This document shows, piece after piece, positions 18,932 to 28,336 of a DNA stretch of 64,000 bases. The stretch spans positions 1-64,000 of the forward strand of contig NZ_QJTC01000021.1 of NCBI RefSeq assembly GCF_003217575.1. Direction: 5' to 3'. Position 1 is the stretch's first letter. Every line of letters begins with the position of its first letter. The stretch is from Xylophilus ampelinus (GTDB lineage Bacteria > Pseudomonadota > Gammaproteobacteria > Burkholderiales > Burkholderiaceae_C). The notes under the pieces are model-generated. The model saw only the letters and a list, made by a program, of their open reading frames with translations, made no database searches and had not been told where the DNA came from. The translations under genes and the position numbers were made by a program.

Positions 18932-21178
18932 ATGAATTTCCTGCGCCGCCACGGCCCGCGCATCGCCGTCACCCTGGTGCCGGTGGTGCTGGCCCTGTGG
19001 CATGCGACACTCGCCACCGAATGGGCGCCGATCCACCGGCTGGACGCCGCCCTCTACGATATCCGGCTGCGTGCCACCATGCCCGGCACCCGCGACGACC
19101 GCATCGTCATCGTCGACATCGACGAGCGCAGCCTCGACGAGATCGGCCACTGGCCCTGGGGCCGCGACAAGGTCGCCCGGCTGGTCGACGAGCTGTTCGA
19201 CCGGCAGAAGGCCGCCGTCCTGGGCATGGACGTGCTGTTCGCCGAAGCCGACCAGAGCTCGGGCCTGGGCAGCCTGCGCCAGCTGGCCGAGGGACCCCTG
19301 CGCGGCCACCCCGGCTTCGCAGAGAGCCTGCGCCAGCTGGAGCCGGCGCTCGACTACGACGGGCGCTTCGCCCAGTCCCTGGCCAGGCGCCCCGCCGTGC
19401 TCGGCTACTACTTCACCAGCGACCGCGAGGGCCGGACCAAGGGCGTGCTGCCGGCGCCGGTCCTGCGCGGTGCCGAATACGCCGCCCTCGCTCGGGGGCA
19501 GGGGCCGGTCGTGCCGCCCCTGCAGGCCTATGGCTGGAACGGCTACGGCGCCAACCTGGCGGGACTGGTGTCGGCCGTGCCGCTGGCGGGCTTCTTCAAT
19601 TCGATCACCGACGCCGACGGCGTGGTGCGCAGCGTGCCGGTCATCGCCCAGTACCGGGGCCACTACTACGAATCGCTGGCGCTGGCGATGTTCCGCCTGG
19701 TCCACGGGCGGGCCGATCTGCTGCCGGTCCTGGTGCCGGCGGTCAAAGGCGACAGCGGCCTGCGGGTCGTCGAGAAGCTGCTGCTGCAGACGCCCGGCGC
19801 CCTGCTGCCGGTGCGGGTCGACGCCAGCGCCGCCACCCTGGTGCCGTACCGGGGGCCGGGCGGCGCCCGGGGCGGGTCGTTCGGCTACGTCTCCGCCGCG
19901 GCCGTGCTCAAGGGCCAGCTGCCCGCCGGCTCCCTGCAGGGCAAGATCGCACTGCTCGGCTCCACCGCGCCCGGCCTGCTGGATCTGCGGGTCACGCCGG
20001 TCGGCGAAACCTATCCCGGCGTGGAGACGCACGCCAACGTCATCTCGGGCTGGCTCGACGGCCGCAGCCTGATCCGCCCCGACTACGCGCGCGGCTACGA
20101 CGCCGCGGCGCTGCTGGTGGCCGGCCTGCTGCTGGCGCTGGCGCTGCCGTTACTGTCGGTGCTGTCGGGCACCTTGCTGGCGATCGCGGTCGCGGCCAGC
20201 CTGGCCGGACTCAATTTCTGGTTTTACCGCGCTCACGATCTCGTGATGCCGGTCGCTGCGCAATTGCTGATGGTCGTCGCGGCATACACGCTCAATATCG
20301 GCTACGGCTATTTCGTGGAAAGCCGCTCCCGCCGGCAGCTCGCCCGCCTGTTCGGCAACTACGTGCCGCGCGAATTGGTCCGAGAGATGGTCAAGGACCC
20401 CGAAAGCTACAACATGCAGGCGATCAACCGTGAGATGACCGTCATGTTCTGCGACATGCGCGGCTTCACCGCCCTGTCGGAGCAGATGGAGCCGCTCGCC
20501 CTGCAGGCCCTGCTCAATACCGTCTTCAGCCGCCTGACCCGCATTATCCGCAAACACCGCGGCACCATCGACAAATACATGGGCGACTGCGTGATGGCGT
20601 TCTGGGGCGCCCCGCTGGAAACCCCCCTCCACGCCCGCCTGGCCGTGGCCGCCGCCCTGGACATGGTCGAAGAGCTGAAGGTCCTGAACGCCGAACACCG
20701 CCAGCGCGGCCTGCCGGAAATCGGCATCGGGATCGGCATCAACACCGGCACCATGTGCGTCGGCGACATGGGCTCCTACAGCCGCCGCAGCTACACCGTG
20801 ATCGGCGATGCGGTGAACCTGGGCGCGCGGCTGGAGAGCTTGTCGAAACTGTACGGCGTGCAGATCGTCGTCGGCGATCGCGCCCAGGCCCGGGCGGCCG
20901 ATCTCTGTGCCTGGCGGGAACTGGACCGGGTGGTGGTGCGGGGCCGCCAGCAGGCCGTCACCGTCTACATGCCGGTCGCCGACATGCCCGAGGACGACAC
21001 CTGGCCCGAGATGCTGCACGCGTACCGCGAATGCCGCTGGGACGAAGCGTCCGCCCTGCTGGCCCTCCAGCCGGTCGGGTCGGCGCTGCGCGATCTGTAT
21101 GCCTCCCGGATCGAAGCGGCGCGGCAAAGACCTCCGATGGCGGATTGGGACGGGGCGTATCGGTTCGACAGCCGGTAG
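18932..21178 (+). CDS. CHASE2-domain class III adenylate cyclase
   Basis: A 748-residue membrane sensor cyclase. An N-terminal helix is followed by a large extracytoplasmic CHASE2 domain (VIVDIDERSLDEIGHWPWGR, VLGMDVLFAEAD, to about residue 380). Two to three membrane helices (about 390-465) and a cytoplasmic class III cyclase domain (about 495-690) complete it. Catalytic residues are visible: metal Asp508 in FCDMRGF, a second metal Asp with the adenine-selecting Lys in DKYMGD, and YTVIGDAVNLGARLES with the second specificity Asp and the transition-state Asn and Arg. The Lys/Asp pair predicts cAMP rather than cGMP. It is third in the PP2C-FHA-cyclase operon. Confidence 0.9.
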   Translation: MNFLRRHGPRIAVTLVPVVLALWHATLATEWAPIHRLDAALYDIRLRATMPGTRDDRIVIVDIDERSLDEIGHWPWGRDKVARLVDELFDRQKAAVLGMDVLFAEADQSSGLGSLRQLAEGPLRGHPGFAESLRQLEPALDYDGRFAQSLARRPAVLGYYFTSDREGRTKGVLPAPVLRGAEYAALARGQGPVVPPLQAYGWNGYGANLAGLVSAVPLAGFFNSITDADGVVRSVPVIAQYRGHYYESLALAMFRLVHGRADLLPVLVPAVKGDSGLRVVEKLLLQTPGALLPVRVDASAATLVPYRGPGGARGGSFGYVSAAAVLKGQLPAGSLQGKIALLGSTAPGLLDLRVTPVGETYPGVETHANVISGWLDGRSLIRPDYARGYDAAALLVAGLLLALALPLLSVLSGTLLAIAVAASLAGLNFWFYRAHDLVMPVAAQLLMVVAAYTLNIGYGYFVESRSRRQLARLFGNYVPRELVREMVKDPESYNMQAINREMTVMFCDMRGFTALSEQMEPLALQALLNTVFSRLTRIIRKHRGTIDKYMGDCVMAFWGAPLETPLHARLAVAAALDMVEELKVLNAEHRQRGLPEIGIGIGINTGTMCVGDMGSYSRRSYTVIGDAVNLGARLESLSKLYGVQIVVGDRAQARAADLCAWRELDRVVVRGRQQAVTVYMPVADMPEDDTWPEMLHAYRECRWDEASALLALQPVGSALRDLYASRIEAARQRPPMADWDGAYRFDSR

Positions 21179-21479
21179 GGGGGTGCTCGGGGCCGTTCGG
21201 CGGCCGTCTGTTCGCCAGGGCCGGCTGCCGACGTTGCGCGCTGGCACCAAGGCCCGTGGGCACACGTCGGCGTCGACAGTGTCAACATGTCGCGTATCGA
21301 TCCAAGGAGGCGGACAAAAGTGTCAACTCGTATCTTTGTCGCGGTGCTGGTGACAAGCTCGGCGCGCGAAGTTGTCGGTTCGGAGGCGACGGTCGCTTGT
21401 AACCGCGTGTTTTGCTGCTGGCATGGAAGCTGCTGATAAGGAGCGTCTTCCCCCCCCCCCCCACCTCTAGGAGTTTCCC
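21179..21479 (+). other. pilA upstream region with homopolymeric C tract
   Basis: 301 bases without a gene. They hold the sigma-54-type promoter of pilA (21419-21434), a run of 13 C (21450-21462) just after the expected transcription start, and an AGGAG ribosome-binding site (21469-21473) 6 bases before the pilA start codon. The stretch 21179-21410 shows nothing I can name. Confidence 0.6.
21419..21434 (+). promoter_or_regulatory. sigma-54-type promoter of pilA
   Basis: TGGCATGGAAGCTGCT has the invariant -24 GG and -12 GC separated by exactly 10 bases and is close to the consensus TGGCAC-N5-TTGC. Type IV pilin genes are often transcribed by RpoN with the PilS/PilR two-component system. The predicted start of transcription is near 21445, right before the poly-C tract. 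Confidence 0.7.
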
Positions 21480-21962
21480 ATGAAGCGTTACATGTCCCGC
21501 AGTATTCAGCAAGCCCAGAAGGGCTTCACGTTGATGGAGTTGATGATCGTCGTGGCGATTATCGGTATTTTGGCCTCCGTTGCGCTTCCAGCTTATCAAG
21601 ACTATGTTGCTCGTGCACAAATGTCTGAAGCACTCACGTTGGCATCTGGTCCTAAGGTCGCTATCAGCGAAGTTTTCGCACAAAACGGCAGCTGCCCCGT
21701 CAATGGCAGCGACGGTATCGCGCCTGCAGCCGATATCAAAGGAAAATATGTTGATTCGGTGACCACTGGCGGAGCTGCAGCGACTGGCGGCGGTTGCACA
21801 ATCGTGGCTCTTATTAGCTCATCAACTGCCTCTAAGGGCATTCAAGGTAAGACCTTGACCCTGGCGCTGAGTAACGCTGATAAAGGCTCGAATGTTTGGA
21901 CTTGCACTACCAGCGCGGCACAAAAATACGCTCCAAAGGCTTGCACCAGTACTGCTACATAA
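21480..21962 (+). CDS. pilA: type IV major pilin
   Basis: A 160-residue type IVa prepilin. The leader peptide is cleaved after Gly15 ([19 protein letters not shown]); Glu at position +5 of the mature protein and the hydrophobic alpha1 helix are typical. The mature C-terminal domain has four Cys (SCP, GGC, WTC, KAC), which can form the disulfide loop. It would form the pilus fibre for twitching, attachment and DNA uptake. The gene is clearly richer in A/T than its neighbours, as is common for surface pilins that are exchanged between strains. An AGGAG ribosome-binding site precedes the ATG and an intrinsic terminator follows. Confidence 0.95.
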   Translation: MKRYMSRSIQQAQKGFTLMELMIVVAIIGILASVALPAYQDYVARAQMSEALTLASGPKVAISEVFAQNGSCPVNGSDGIAPAADIKGKYVDSVTTGGAAATGGGCTIVALISSSTASKGIQGKTLTLALSNADKGSNVWTCTTSAAQKYAPKACTSTAT

Positions 21963-22013
21963 TAGCACTTGATTTCCGATATGAGTGTGCTTTATTAAGG
22001 ATAATATACAAAG

Positions 22014-22034
22014 AGGGCGCTCGGCGCCCTTTTT
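22014..22034 (+). terminator. intrinsic terminator of pilA
   Basis: The stem AGGGCGC-TCG-GCGCCCT is followed directly by TTTTT, about 50 bases after the pilA stop. It is also 14 bases before the convergent small gene ends. Confidence 0.9.
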
Positions 22035-22047
22035 GTATGGTATTTAA

Positions 22048-22425
22048 TTAATGAGCCGTGCGAACTGATCTGTCTCTTTTTCCGTGCGGCATGGTAGCAA
22101 GGCGTCGAAAAAGCCGTCGGCTATAGCCTGCAATACGCAAGCAGTTATTAATCTCTTCCACAGGCAGTGGCCCCGACACGACCACAATATCATTCGCAGC
22201 AGCTTGCGCACCTTCAGCCCGCAGTCGGCGTCGTGCGCCGATAGCCCACGACTGAATCCGCGCCGGACTCCCGTGCTGGTGAACCGTCCCGGTACTCGCA
22301 TCGAACGCGATCGCCACGTTGTCCGTCTTCAGCCGCCAACGGCGCTCCCCTGTCGCAACGCTGGGGGCGTCGCCCATGTCGTACAGGTAGTAGCTGCCGG
22401 ATTTCAATTGGTATTGCAGGTCCAT
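22048..22425 (-). CDS. conserved small protein of unknown function
   Basis: A 125-residue soluble protein with no signal peptide or recognised domain. It begins MDLQYQLKSGSYYLYDMGDA, and the C-terminus is Arg/His-rich. The start at 22425 is chosen because GAGGAG lies about 8 bases upstream; the frame stays open 13 codons further. Codon use is less GC-biased than in the neighbours. It is convergent with pilA and separated by 284 empty bases from the phospholipase gene. I do not recognise the family and cannot suggest a function. Confidence 0.55.
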   Translation of the reverse strand: MDLQYQLKSGSYYLYDMGDAPSVATGERRWRLKTDNVAIAFDASTGTVHQHGSPARIQSWAIGARRRLRAEGAQAAANDIVVVSGPLPVEEINNCLRIAGYSRRLFRRLATMPHGKRDRSVRTAH

Positions 22426-22709
22426 CTGGAATCTCCTCGGTTGGATTGTCCAAGCGGGCTCCACCGGGGAGGGGTAGAGAAACGGTCGGAATGCGGGGCA
22501 ATTCCGCCGATGAAAGCGGGCAACCCTGGTGGAACCGGGGTCGCGGACTAAACCGTTGGCGACACAATTGTAGGAATCTGGACGAAAGCGCGGAAGGTTG
22601 CCGGCTCTGAGTTGCAGTTCGAGCGGAATGTTACCGACTAGTGCGGCTCACCGGGACGTGCGTTCCGAGGCACGCGCGGGCCCGCCCGGTCGCCGCCCCG
22701 GATACCGGG

Positions 22710-24020
22710 TTAAAAGTCCACCAGGCTCAACCCTACGCTGAACACCGTCCGCTTGAAGTTGTAATCCGTCAGGCTGTCCCCGTATCCGCTGAACAGCTGC
22801 GTATGCAGCCGCAAACCGCTGAAGGTGTTTCCTGCGCCGTCGCCCAGCGACCGCAGCCACTCGATCCGGCCCGATCCGCGCTGGGTGCCACCGAAGGAAC
22901 TGCGTGCGGTGGCGACGAAGGTGTTCTTGGCGTCGTAATGCCAGGTGCCGGTCAGCTCGCCGCGGCCGATGTAGTTGACGATCTGGGGGTTGTTGTCCTT
23001 GAAGCCCGATTCGTACAGCCGCTTCCAGGCGCGGGCCTGCAGACTGAAGTCGTTGCTTTTCTCGAAGCCGGTCATCAGGTAGAAGCGGTTCCAGCTGCGG
23101 GAGAGCGGGTCGCTCTGCCCGTTGGACTGGTGGACCAGGCCGGCACCGCTGTAGCGCCAGTTCCAGCCGCCGGGCAGGGCGGCGGTGGTGGGGTAGACGT
23201 AGATGACTTCGGGCTCGTAGTCGGTGCTGCGGAACGGGCGCGACAGGCCGCTGTTGAAGAACTGCCAGTACGACTGCTGGCTGTAGGCCACCCACAGCGA
23301 GTCGCGCAGGGTGGAGCCGGCGGGGGTCAACAGGCCGCCCGCGACCTTGGTGCGCATCGACAGCTGCAGCCGCAGCTCTTCCTTACGGTAGTCGAGCGCG
23401 GTGGTGGCGTTGTTGTTGGCGTTTTCCGAACGCGGCATGCGGTTGACCGAATTGGCACCGACGACCGACAGGCTGTTCGCGCGGAAACCCCGCAGGCTGA
23501 AGGTGGGGCAGTTGCTGCCCGACTCCAGCTCCCAGAAGCGCGACAGGTTCGAGAACTGGCGGTCCTTGCAGCCCTGCTCCAGGCCGACGCCGACGATGCC
23601 CGCCGACGCGGTGACGCTGCCGCCCTCGGCCGTGGCCGGCTGGGTGGCGGCCAGGGCGGCGGCGACGTCCGCGCGCAGGGCCGATGGCGCGGCACCGGGC
23701 GGCGCGGTGCCGGTGCCGGCCGCCTCGGTGGAGCGGGCCTCGACGGCATCGACGATCTTCTGCTGGGACTTCGACCACTGGTCGAAACAGAGCAGGCGCT
23801 CGGTGTCGTCGGCCAGGGTGGCGCACTGCTGCCAGGCGGTGGCGGTGGCGACCCGGCCTTCGGTGACGGGCGCCAGCGGCGCGGCCTTGGCACCGGGCCG
23901 GGCGACCGGCGGCTTGGCGGTGGCGGCGCGCGCCTTCTGCGTTTGTGTCTGCGTCTGGGCATGCGCCACGCCGGCGGAGCCGACGGCCAGCAACGCCAGG
24001 ACGAGCGAGGCCTTCTTCAT
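22710..24020 (-). CDS. pldA: outer membrane phospholipase A
   Basis: A 436-residue protein with a signal peptide (MKKASLVLALLAVGSAGVAHA). A low-complexity and coiled region runs to about residue 150, and a 12-strand beta-barrel of the phospholipase A1 (PldA) family follows. The active-site block HQSNGQSDPLSRSWNRFYL contains the catalytic His-Ser pair and the calcium-binding Ser/Arg region. Like other barrels it ends in Phe (SLVDF). The enzyme hydrolyses phospholipids that leak into the outer leaflet. The N-terminal extension is longer than in E. coli PldA (289 residues) but common in Burkholderiales. Its ATG overlaps the stop of the preceding gene by 4 bases. Confidence 0.92.
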   Translation of the reverse strand: MKKASLVLALLAVGSAGVAHAQTQTQTQKARAATAKPPVARPGAKAAPLAPVTEGRVATATAWQQCATLADDTERLLCFDQWSKSQQKIVDAVEARSTEAAGTGTAPPGAAPSALRADVAAALAATQPATAEGGSVTASAGIVGVGLEQGCKDRQFSNLSRFWELESGSNCPTFSLRGFRANSLSVVGANSVNRMPRSENANNNATTALDYRKEELRLQLSMRTKVAGGLLTPAGSTLRDSLWVAYSQQSYWQFFNSGLSRPFRSTDYEPEVIYVYPTTAALPGGWNWRYSGAGLVHQSNGQSDPLSRSWNRFYLMTGFEKSNDFSLQARAWKRLYESGFKDNNPQIVNYIGRGELTGTWHYDAKNTFVATARSSFGGTQRGSGRIEWLRSLGDGAGNTFSGLRLHTQLFSGYGDSLTDYNFKRTVFSVGLSLVDF

Positions 24021-24583
24021 CGTGCGGCGGCGGGGCGCTGCAGCACGAACGGGCGCTTGCTGTTGGTGGCTGAGTCGGTCCATATTCCTTCGATCTTCCT
24101 GCCGCAACTGCCGGCGGTGACATGCCCTTCCCAGAGGGCGGTGAGGTTCTTTCCATCCGACGATGCGTCGACGGCGAAGACGCCCTCGTCCACGTCGCCG
24201 GCGACGGTGCCCGAGGCATCGCCGTAGGCCACGGTGCCGCGCACCGCGCCATCGAAATCCGGATGCACCACGAAGTCGACGGTGCCGCGGTCCGGCCGAT
24301 TGGCGAAGCGCACCTCCCAGCGGCCCAGCAGTTCGGCCTGGCCCACCTTCTCGGCGGCGGGGCAGGCGGCGGTGCGGACCGCGGGCGGTGCGACCGGCGG
24401 TGCGGCGGCCGCGGGGGGCGAAACAAGCGGCGCGCCGGAGGCGGCGTCGGCCGCGTGTACGGCGGCCGACGACACTGACGCGAGCAGGATCAGCAGCACC
24501 GCCGCAAGAAGGGCGGCCGGGCGGTGGTGGCGGGAACGAAGGCGCAGCTGCAGGCGCAGGGGCAAGGGCAAGGGCAGGGGCAT
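24017..24583 (-). CDS. secreted protein of unknown function upstream of pldA
   Basis: A 188-residue protein with an N-terminal signal peptide (Arg-rich start, then AALLAAVLLILLASVSSAAV). A Pro/Ala linker follows and then a compact domain of about 110 residues (LLGRWEVRFANRPDRGTVDF, a C-terminal SCGRKIEGIWTD). It has two Cys in the mature part and may be a lipocalin-like or small beta-sheet fold; I do not recognise the family. It is translationally coupled to pldA (ATGA overlap), which suggests a shared envelope role. The first codons (MPLPLPLPLRLQLRLRS) come from simple hexamer repeats, so the true start may lie further in. Confidence 0.6.
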   Translation of the reverse strand: MPLPLPLPLRLQLRLRSRHHRPAALLAAVLLILLASVSSAAVHAADAASGAPLVSPPAAAAPPVAPPAVRTAACPAAEKVGQAELLGRWEVRFANRPDRGTVDFVVHPDFDGAVRGTVAYGDASGTVAGDVDEGVFAVDASSDGKNLTALWEGHVTAGSCGRKIEGIWTDSATNSKRPFVLQRPAAAR

Positions 24584-24596
24584 CGCGTGTGGGTTT

Positions 24597-26705
24597 TCAG
24601 GCGGCCGGCTGGGCGGAGGCGGCCGCGGCCAGCGCCGAGGCGTCGGCTTTCATGGCGAATTCGGCGCGCAGGGCGCGCAGCTTCTCGCGGGGGTCTTCGC
24701 GGGTGGTGGCCTGGTCCAGACCCATCTCGGCGATGAAGCGGCTGGGCCGGGCGGCGACCATCTCGCGGCCCTTCTTGCGCTTGCGGGTCCAGCTGACGGC
24801 CAGGCTGCGCTGGGCGCGGGTGATGCCCACGTACATCAGGCGACGCTCTTCCTGCAGGCGCTGGGTGGTGTCGTCGCTCACCACCTTCTGGCGGCCCTCG
24901 TCGTCGTCGAGCTTGAAGGGCAGCATGCCCTCGGTCACGCCGACCAGGATGACGTGCGGCCACTCCAGGCCCTTCGAGGCGTGCAGGGTCGAGAGCGTCA
25001 CCACGTCCTGGTCCTGCTCGCGCTCGCCGATGGTCGAGAGCAGCGAGATCGTCTGCGCCACTTCCAGCAGGGTCTTGGCCTCGGTCGCGGCGCCAGCGCC
25101 CGAGGCGTCCTCGATCTGGCCGCCGCAGCGCTGGCTCATCCAGTCGCAGAAATCGAGCACGTTGGTCCAGCGGGCCGCGGCGACCTTCTCGCTGTCCTCG
25201 CCGTCGTAGAGGTGCTGCTCGTAGCCGATCTCTTTGAGCCACTCGAGCATGAAGGCCTTGGCGTCCTCGGCGCCGACGGTGCGGCGGGCGCGGAACTCCA
25301 GGTCGTTCACGTAGCGGCCGAATTCCAGCAGGCTGCCCATGGCGCGCTCGGGCAGCATCGACGGCAGCGACGCGCTGAAGAGCGATGCGAACATGCTCTG
25401 CCGGTAGCTCTCGGAGAACTCGCCCAGCTTGCCGAGCGTGGTGTGGCCGATGCCGCGCTTGGGCGTGGTGATCGCCCGCAGGAAGGCCGGGTCGTCGTCG
25501 TGGTTGACCCACAGCCGGAACCAGGCGCACAGGTCCTTGATCTCGGCGCGGTCGAAGAAGCTCTGCCCGCCGGAGACCTTGTACGGGATCTGCACCCGGC
25601 GCAGCGCCTTCTCGAACGCCTTGGCCTGGTGGTTGGCGCGGTAGAGGATCGCGAAGTGCCGGAACTCCTGGAACTGCCCGCCGCTGGTGACCACCGAGGT
25701 GCCGGCGCGCAGGCTCTGGATGCGGGCGACGGCGCGCTCGGCCTCGTGCTCCTCGGTGTCGGCATCGACCACCCGCACCGGGTCGCCCTCGCCCAGTTCG
25801 CTGAACAGGGTCTTGGGGAACAGCTTCGGATTGGGGCCGATCACGTTGTTTGCCGCGCGCAGGATCGCGCTGGTGGAGCGGTAGTTCTGCTCCAGCTTGA
25901 TGACCTTCAGCTGCGGGAAGTCGACCGGCAGCTTCTTCAAATTGTCGAGCGTGGCGCCGCGCCAGCCGTAGATCGACTGGTCGTCGTCGCCCACCGCGGT
26001 GAAGCGGCCGCGCTCGCCCACCAGGTGCTTGAGCACCTCGTACTGGGTGGCGTTGGTGTCCTGGTACTCGTCGACCAGCACATGGCCCATCGCCTGCTGC
26101 CAGCGCATCCGCACGTCGGGGTAGTCCTTCAGCAGCTTCAGCGGCATGCCGATCAGGTCGTCGAAATCGACGCTCTGGTAGGCCGAGAGCCGCTCCTCGT
26201 AGCGGGCCATCACCTGGGCGATGATCCGCTCGTTGTCGTCGGCGGCCCGGGCCAGGGCGTCGGCCGAGTTCATGCCGGCGTTCTTCCACTTGCTGATCAC
26301 CCACTGCCACTGGCGGGCGGTGGCCGCATCGGCGGTGCCGCCGGCGGCGTCCTTCAGGATGCTGGTGACGTCGTCGGAATCCAGAATGCTGAACTGCGGC
26401 TTCAGGCCCAGCACCTTGCCGTCTTCCCGCATCATCCGCACGCCCAGGGCGTGGAAGGTGCAGATCACCACGTCCTTGGCCTGCCGGCCGATCAGGCTCT
26501 TGGCCCGCTCGCGCATTTCCGCGGCGGCCTTGTTGGTGAAGGTGATGGCGGCGATGCGCTTGGGCGCCACGCCGTTCTGGATCAGGTTGCCGATCTTGTG
26601 GGTGATCACCCGCGTCTTGCCCGAGCCGGCGCCCGCCAGCACCAGGCAGGGCCCGTGCATGTAGTTCACCGCTTCTTGCTGGGCGAGGTTCAGGCCGGCG
26701 GACAT
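24597..26705 (-). CDS. rep: ATP-dependent DNA helicase Rep
   Basis: A 702-residue superfamily 1A 3'-5' DNA helicase that helps replication forks move through bound proteins. Motifs are in order: Q motif (LNLAQQEAV), Walker A AGAGSGKT, AAITFTNKAAAEMRER, VLVDEYQDTNATQYE (motif II), VGDDDQSIYGWRGA, KLEQNYRST and VTLSTLHASKGLEWP, ending with ERRLMYVGITRAQRSL. The wording of the motifs and the length are closer to Rep than to UvrD. The start MSAGLNLAQQ at 26705 is chosen; an upstream in-frame ATG would add an unlikely Ala/Pro-rich leader. Confidence 0.93.
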   Translation of the reverse strand: MSAGLNLAQQEAVNYMHGPCLVLAGAGSGKTRVITHKIGNLIQNGVAPKRIAAITFTNKAAAEMRERAKSLIGRQAKDVVICTFHALGVRMMREDGKVLGLKPQFSILDSDDVTSILKDAAGGTADAATARQWQWVISKWKNAGMNSADALARAADDNERIIAQVMARYEERLSAYQSVDFDDLIGMPLKLLKDYPDVRMRWQQAMGHVLVDEYQDTNATQYEVLKHLVGERGRFTAVGDDDQSIYGWRGATLDNLKKLPVDFPQLKVIKLEQNYRSTSAILRAANNVIGPNPKLFPKTLFSELGEGDPVRVVDADTEEHEAERAVARIQSLRAGTSVVTSGGQFQEFRHFAILYRANHQAKAFEKALRRVQIPYKVSGGQSFFDRAEIKDLCAWFRLWVNHDDDPAFLRAITTPKRGIGHTTLGKLGEFSESYRQSMFASLFSASLPSMLPERAMGSLLEFGRYVNDLEFRARRTVGAEDAKAFMLEWLKEIGYEQHLYDGEDSEKVAAARWTNVLDFCDWMSQRCGGQIEDASGAGAATEAKTLLEVAQTISLLSTIGEREQDQDVVTLSTLHASKGLEWPHVILVGVTEGMLPFKLDDDEGRQKVVSDDTTQRLQEERRLMYVGITRAQRSLAVSWTRKRKKGREMVAARPSRFIAEMGLDQATTREDPREKLRALRAEFAMKADASALAAAASAQPAA

Positions 26706-26933
26706 GGAGCGCAAAGGGGCGGGGGCTGCAGCAAAAAAGGGGGAATGGGTCGGCCGGGGCCGGGCCGCGGCGCCGGCCGTGCGAGCGGCTGGCGGGGCGC
26801 GCAATGATAGCGGCCCGGCCGACAGCCGGCTGTGGCGAATATCCCGCTTTCTGGTAACGCCTGCTTGCGCATCCCGCCCCTGCGGGCCCTAGAGTGGCAC
26901 CGCCCCCCCCCGCCGCCCCACCGATCGCCCCGC

Positions 26934-28232
26934 ATGCATCCTCGCTCCCTGCCGCTGAAGGCGATCCTGATCACCTTCTTCCTGACGCTGGCCTCCACGC
27001 TGCTGCTGCTCAACTTCAGCTCGGGCGAGAAGAAACTCGAGGAGCAGTTGCCGCGCCTCTACGACCTGCACGATCCGCAATACCAGCGCGCCATGGGCGT
27101 GCTGCTCGGCCCGCCGATCCGGGAGGGCAACCGCACCCAGGCGCTGGTCAACGGCGACCGCATCTTCCCTTCGATGCTCGAGGCGATCCGCGGCGCGCAG
27201 AATACGATCACCTTCGAGACCTACATCTACTGGTCGGGCGACATCGGCCGTGCCTTCGCCGATGCGCTCACCGAGCGCGCCCGCGCCGGGGTCAAGGTGC
27301 ACGTGCTGCTCGACTGGCTGGGCAGCGCCAAGATCGACGAGGAGTTCCTGGAGCAGATGCGCGGGGCCGGCGTGGAGATCCAGAAGTTCCACGAGCCGCA
27401 CTGGTACCACTGAGGCCGGATGAACAACCGTACCCACCGCAAGCTGCTGGTGGTCGACGGCCGCACCGGCTTCACCGGCGGCGTGGGCATCGCCCCCGAA
27501 TGGACCGGCGACGCCTAGAGCCCCGAGCACTGGCGCGACACCCACTTCCGCGTCGAAGGCCCGGTGGTCGCGCAGATGCAGGCCGTCTTCATGCACAACT
27601 GGACCAAGGCCTCGGGCGAGGTGCTGCACGGCGAGCCGTACTTCCCCGCGCTGCAGCCGATCGCGGGCATCGCCGCCGGCCAGGGCCGCGTACAGATGTT
27701 CAGCAGCTCCCCTTCGGGCGGCAGCGAGAGCATGCATCTGATGTACCTGATGGCGATCACCGCGGCCCAGCGCCGCATCGATCTGTCGAGCGCCTACTTC
27801 GTGCCCGACAAGCTGACGGTGCGCGCCCTGGTGGCCGCGATGCGGCGCGGGGCGCAGGTGCGCATCGTCACCCCCGGCCCGATCATGGACGCGCAGACGG
27901 TGCGCAGCGCCTCCCGCGCGCTCTGGGGCCCGCTGCTGGCCGCCGGTGCCGAAATCCGCGAATACCAGCCGACGATGTACCACTGCAAGGTGCTGATCGT
28001 CGACGGCCTGCTGGTCTCGGTCGGCTCCACCAACTTCGACAACCGCTCGTTCCGGCTCAACGACGAGGCCAACCTCAACCTCTACGACGAAGCCTTCGCC
28101 GCCGAGCAGAACGCCATTTTCGAACGCGACCTGGCCGTGGCCAGGCAACTGACGATGGCGCAGTGGCTCGACCGGCCGTGGAACGAGAAGCTGATGGAGC
28201 GGGCGTCCGCGCTGCTCGCGGCGCAGCTGTGA
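26934..28232 (+). pseudogene. phospholipase D/cardiolipin synthase-like gene with two in-frame stops
   Basis: The frame encodes one N-terminal membrane helix (AILITFFLTLASTLLLLNF) and two phospholipase-D HKD motifs, THRKLLVVDG and YHCKVLIVDG, as in ClsB-type cardiolipin synthases. It is broken by TGA at 27411-27413 and TAG at 27516-27518. Both sides of each stop are in the same frame and remain clearly homologous (HWYH-stop-GRMNNRTHRK, WTGDA-stop-SPEHWRDTH). Both stops could be single C-to-T changes (CGA to TGA, CAG to TAG). The first stop precedes the first HKD motif, so the truncated product would have no active site. Without the stops the protein would be about 430 residues, a normal length. 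Confidence 0.85.
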
Positions 28233-28256
28233 GTCCGTCCGGGTGTGCCGTCGCTC

Positions 28257-28311
28257 TGCTATCGAATAAATAGCTGGCGGTCGTCGTACTGCGCCGGCTG
28301 CGGCTACTTTT
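28257..28311 (+). repeat. ATAGCT-type dispersed repeat, copy 4
   Basis: The element reads CTATCGAATAAATAGCTGGC, then GGTCGTCGTACTGCGCCGGC and TGCGGCTACTTTT. It lies between the convergent ends of the phospholipase-D pseudogene and the phzF-like gene, and is the clearest copy of the family in this window. Confidence 0.7.
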
Positions 28312-28336
28312 GTTCAAGAAACGGGCTGTGGCCGCC

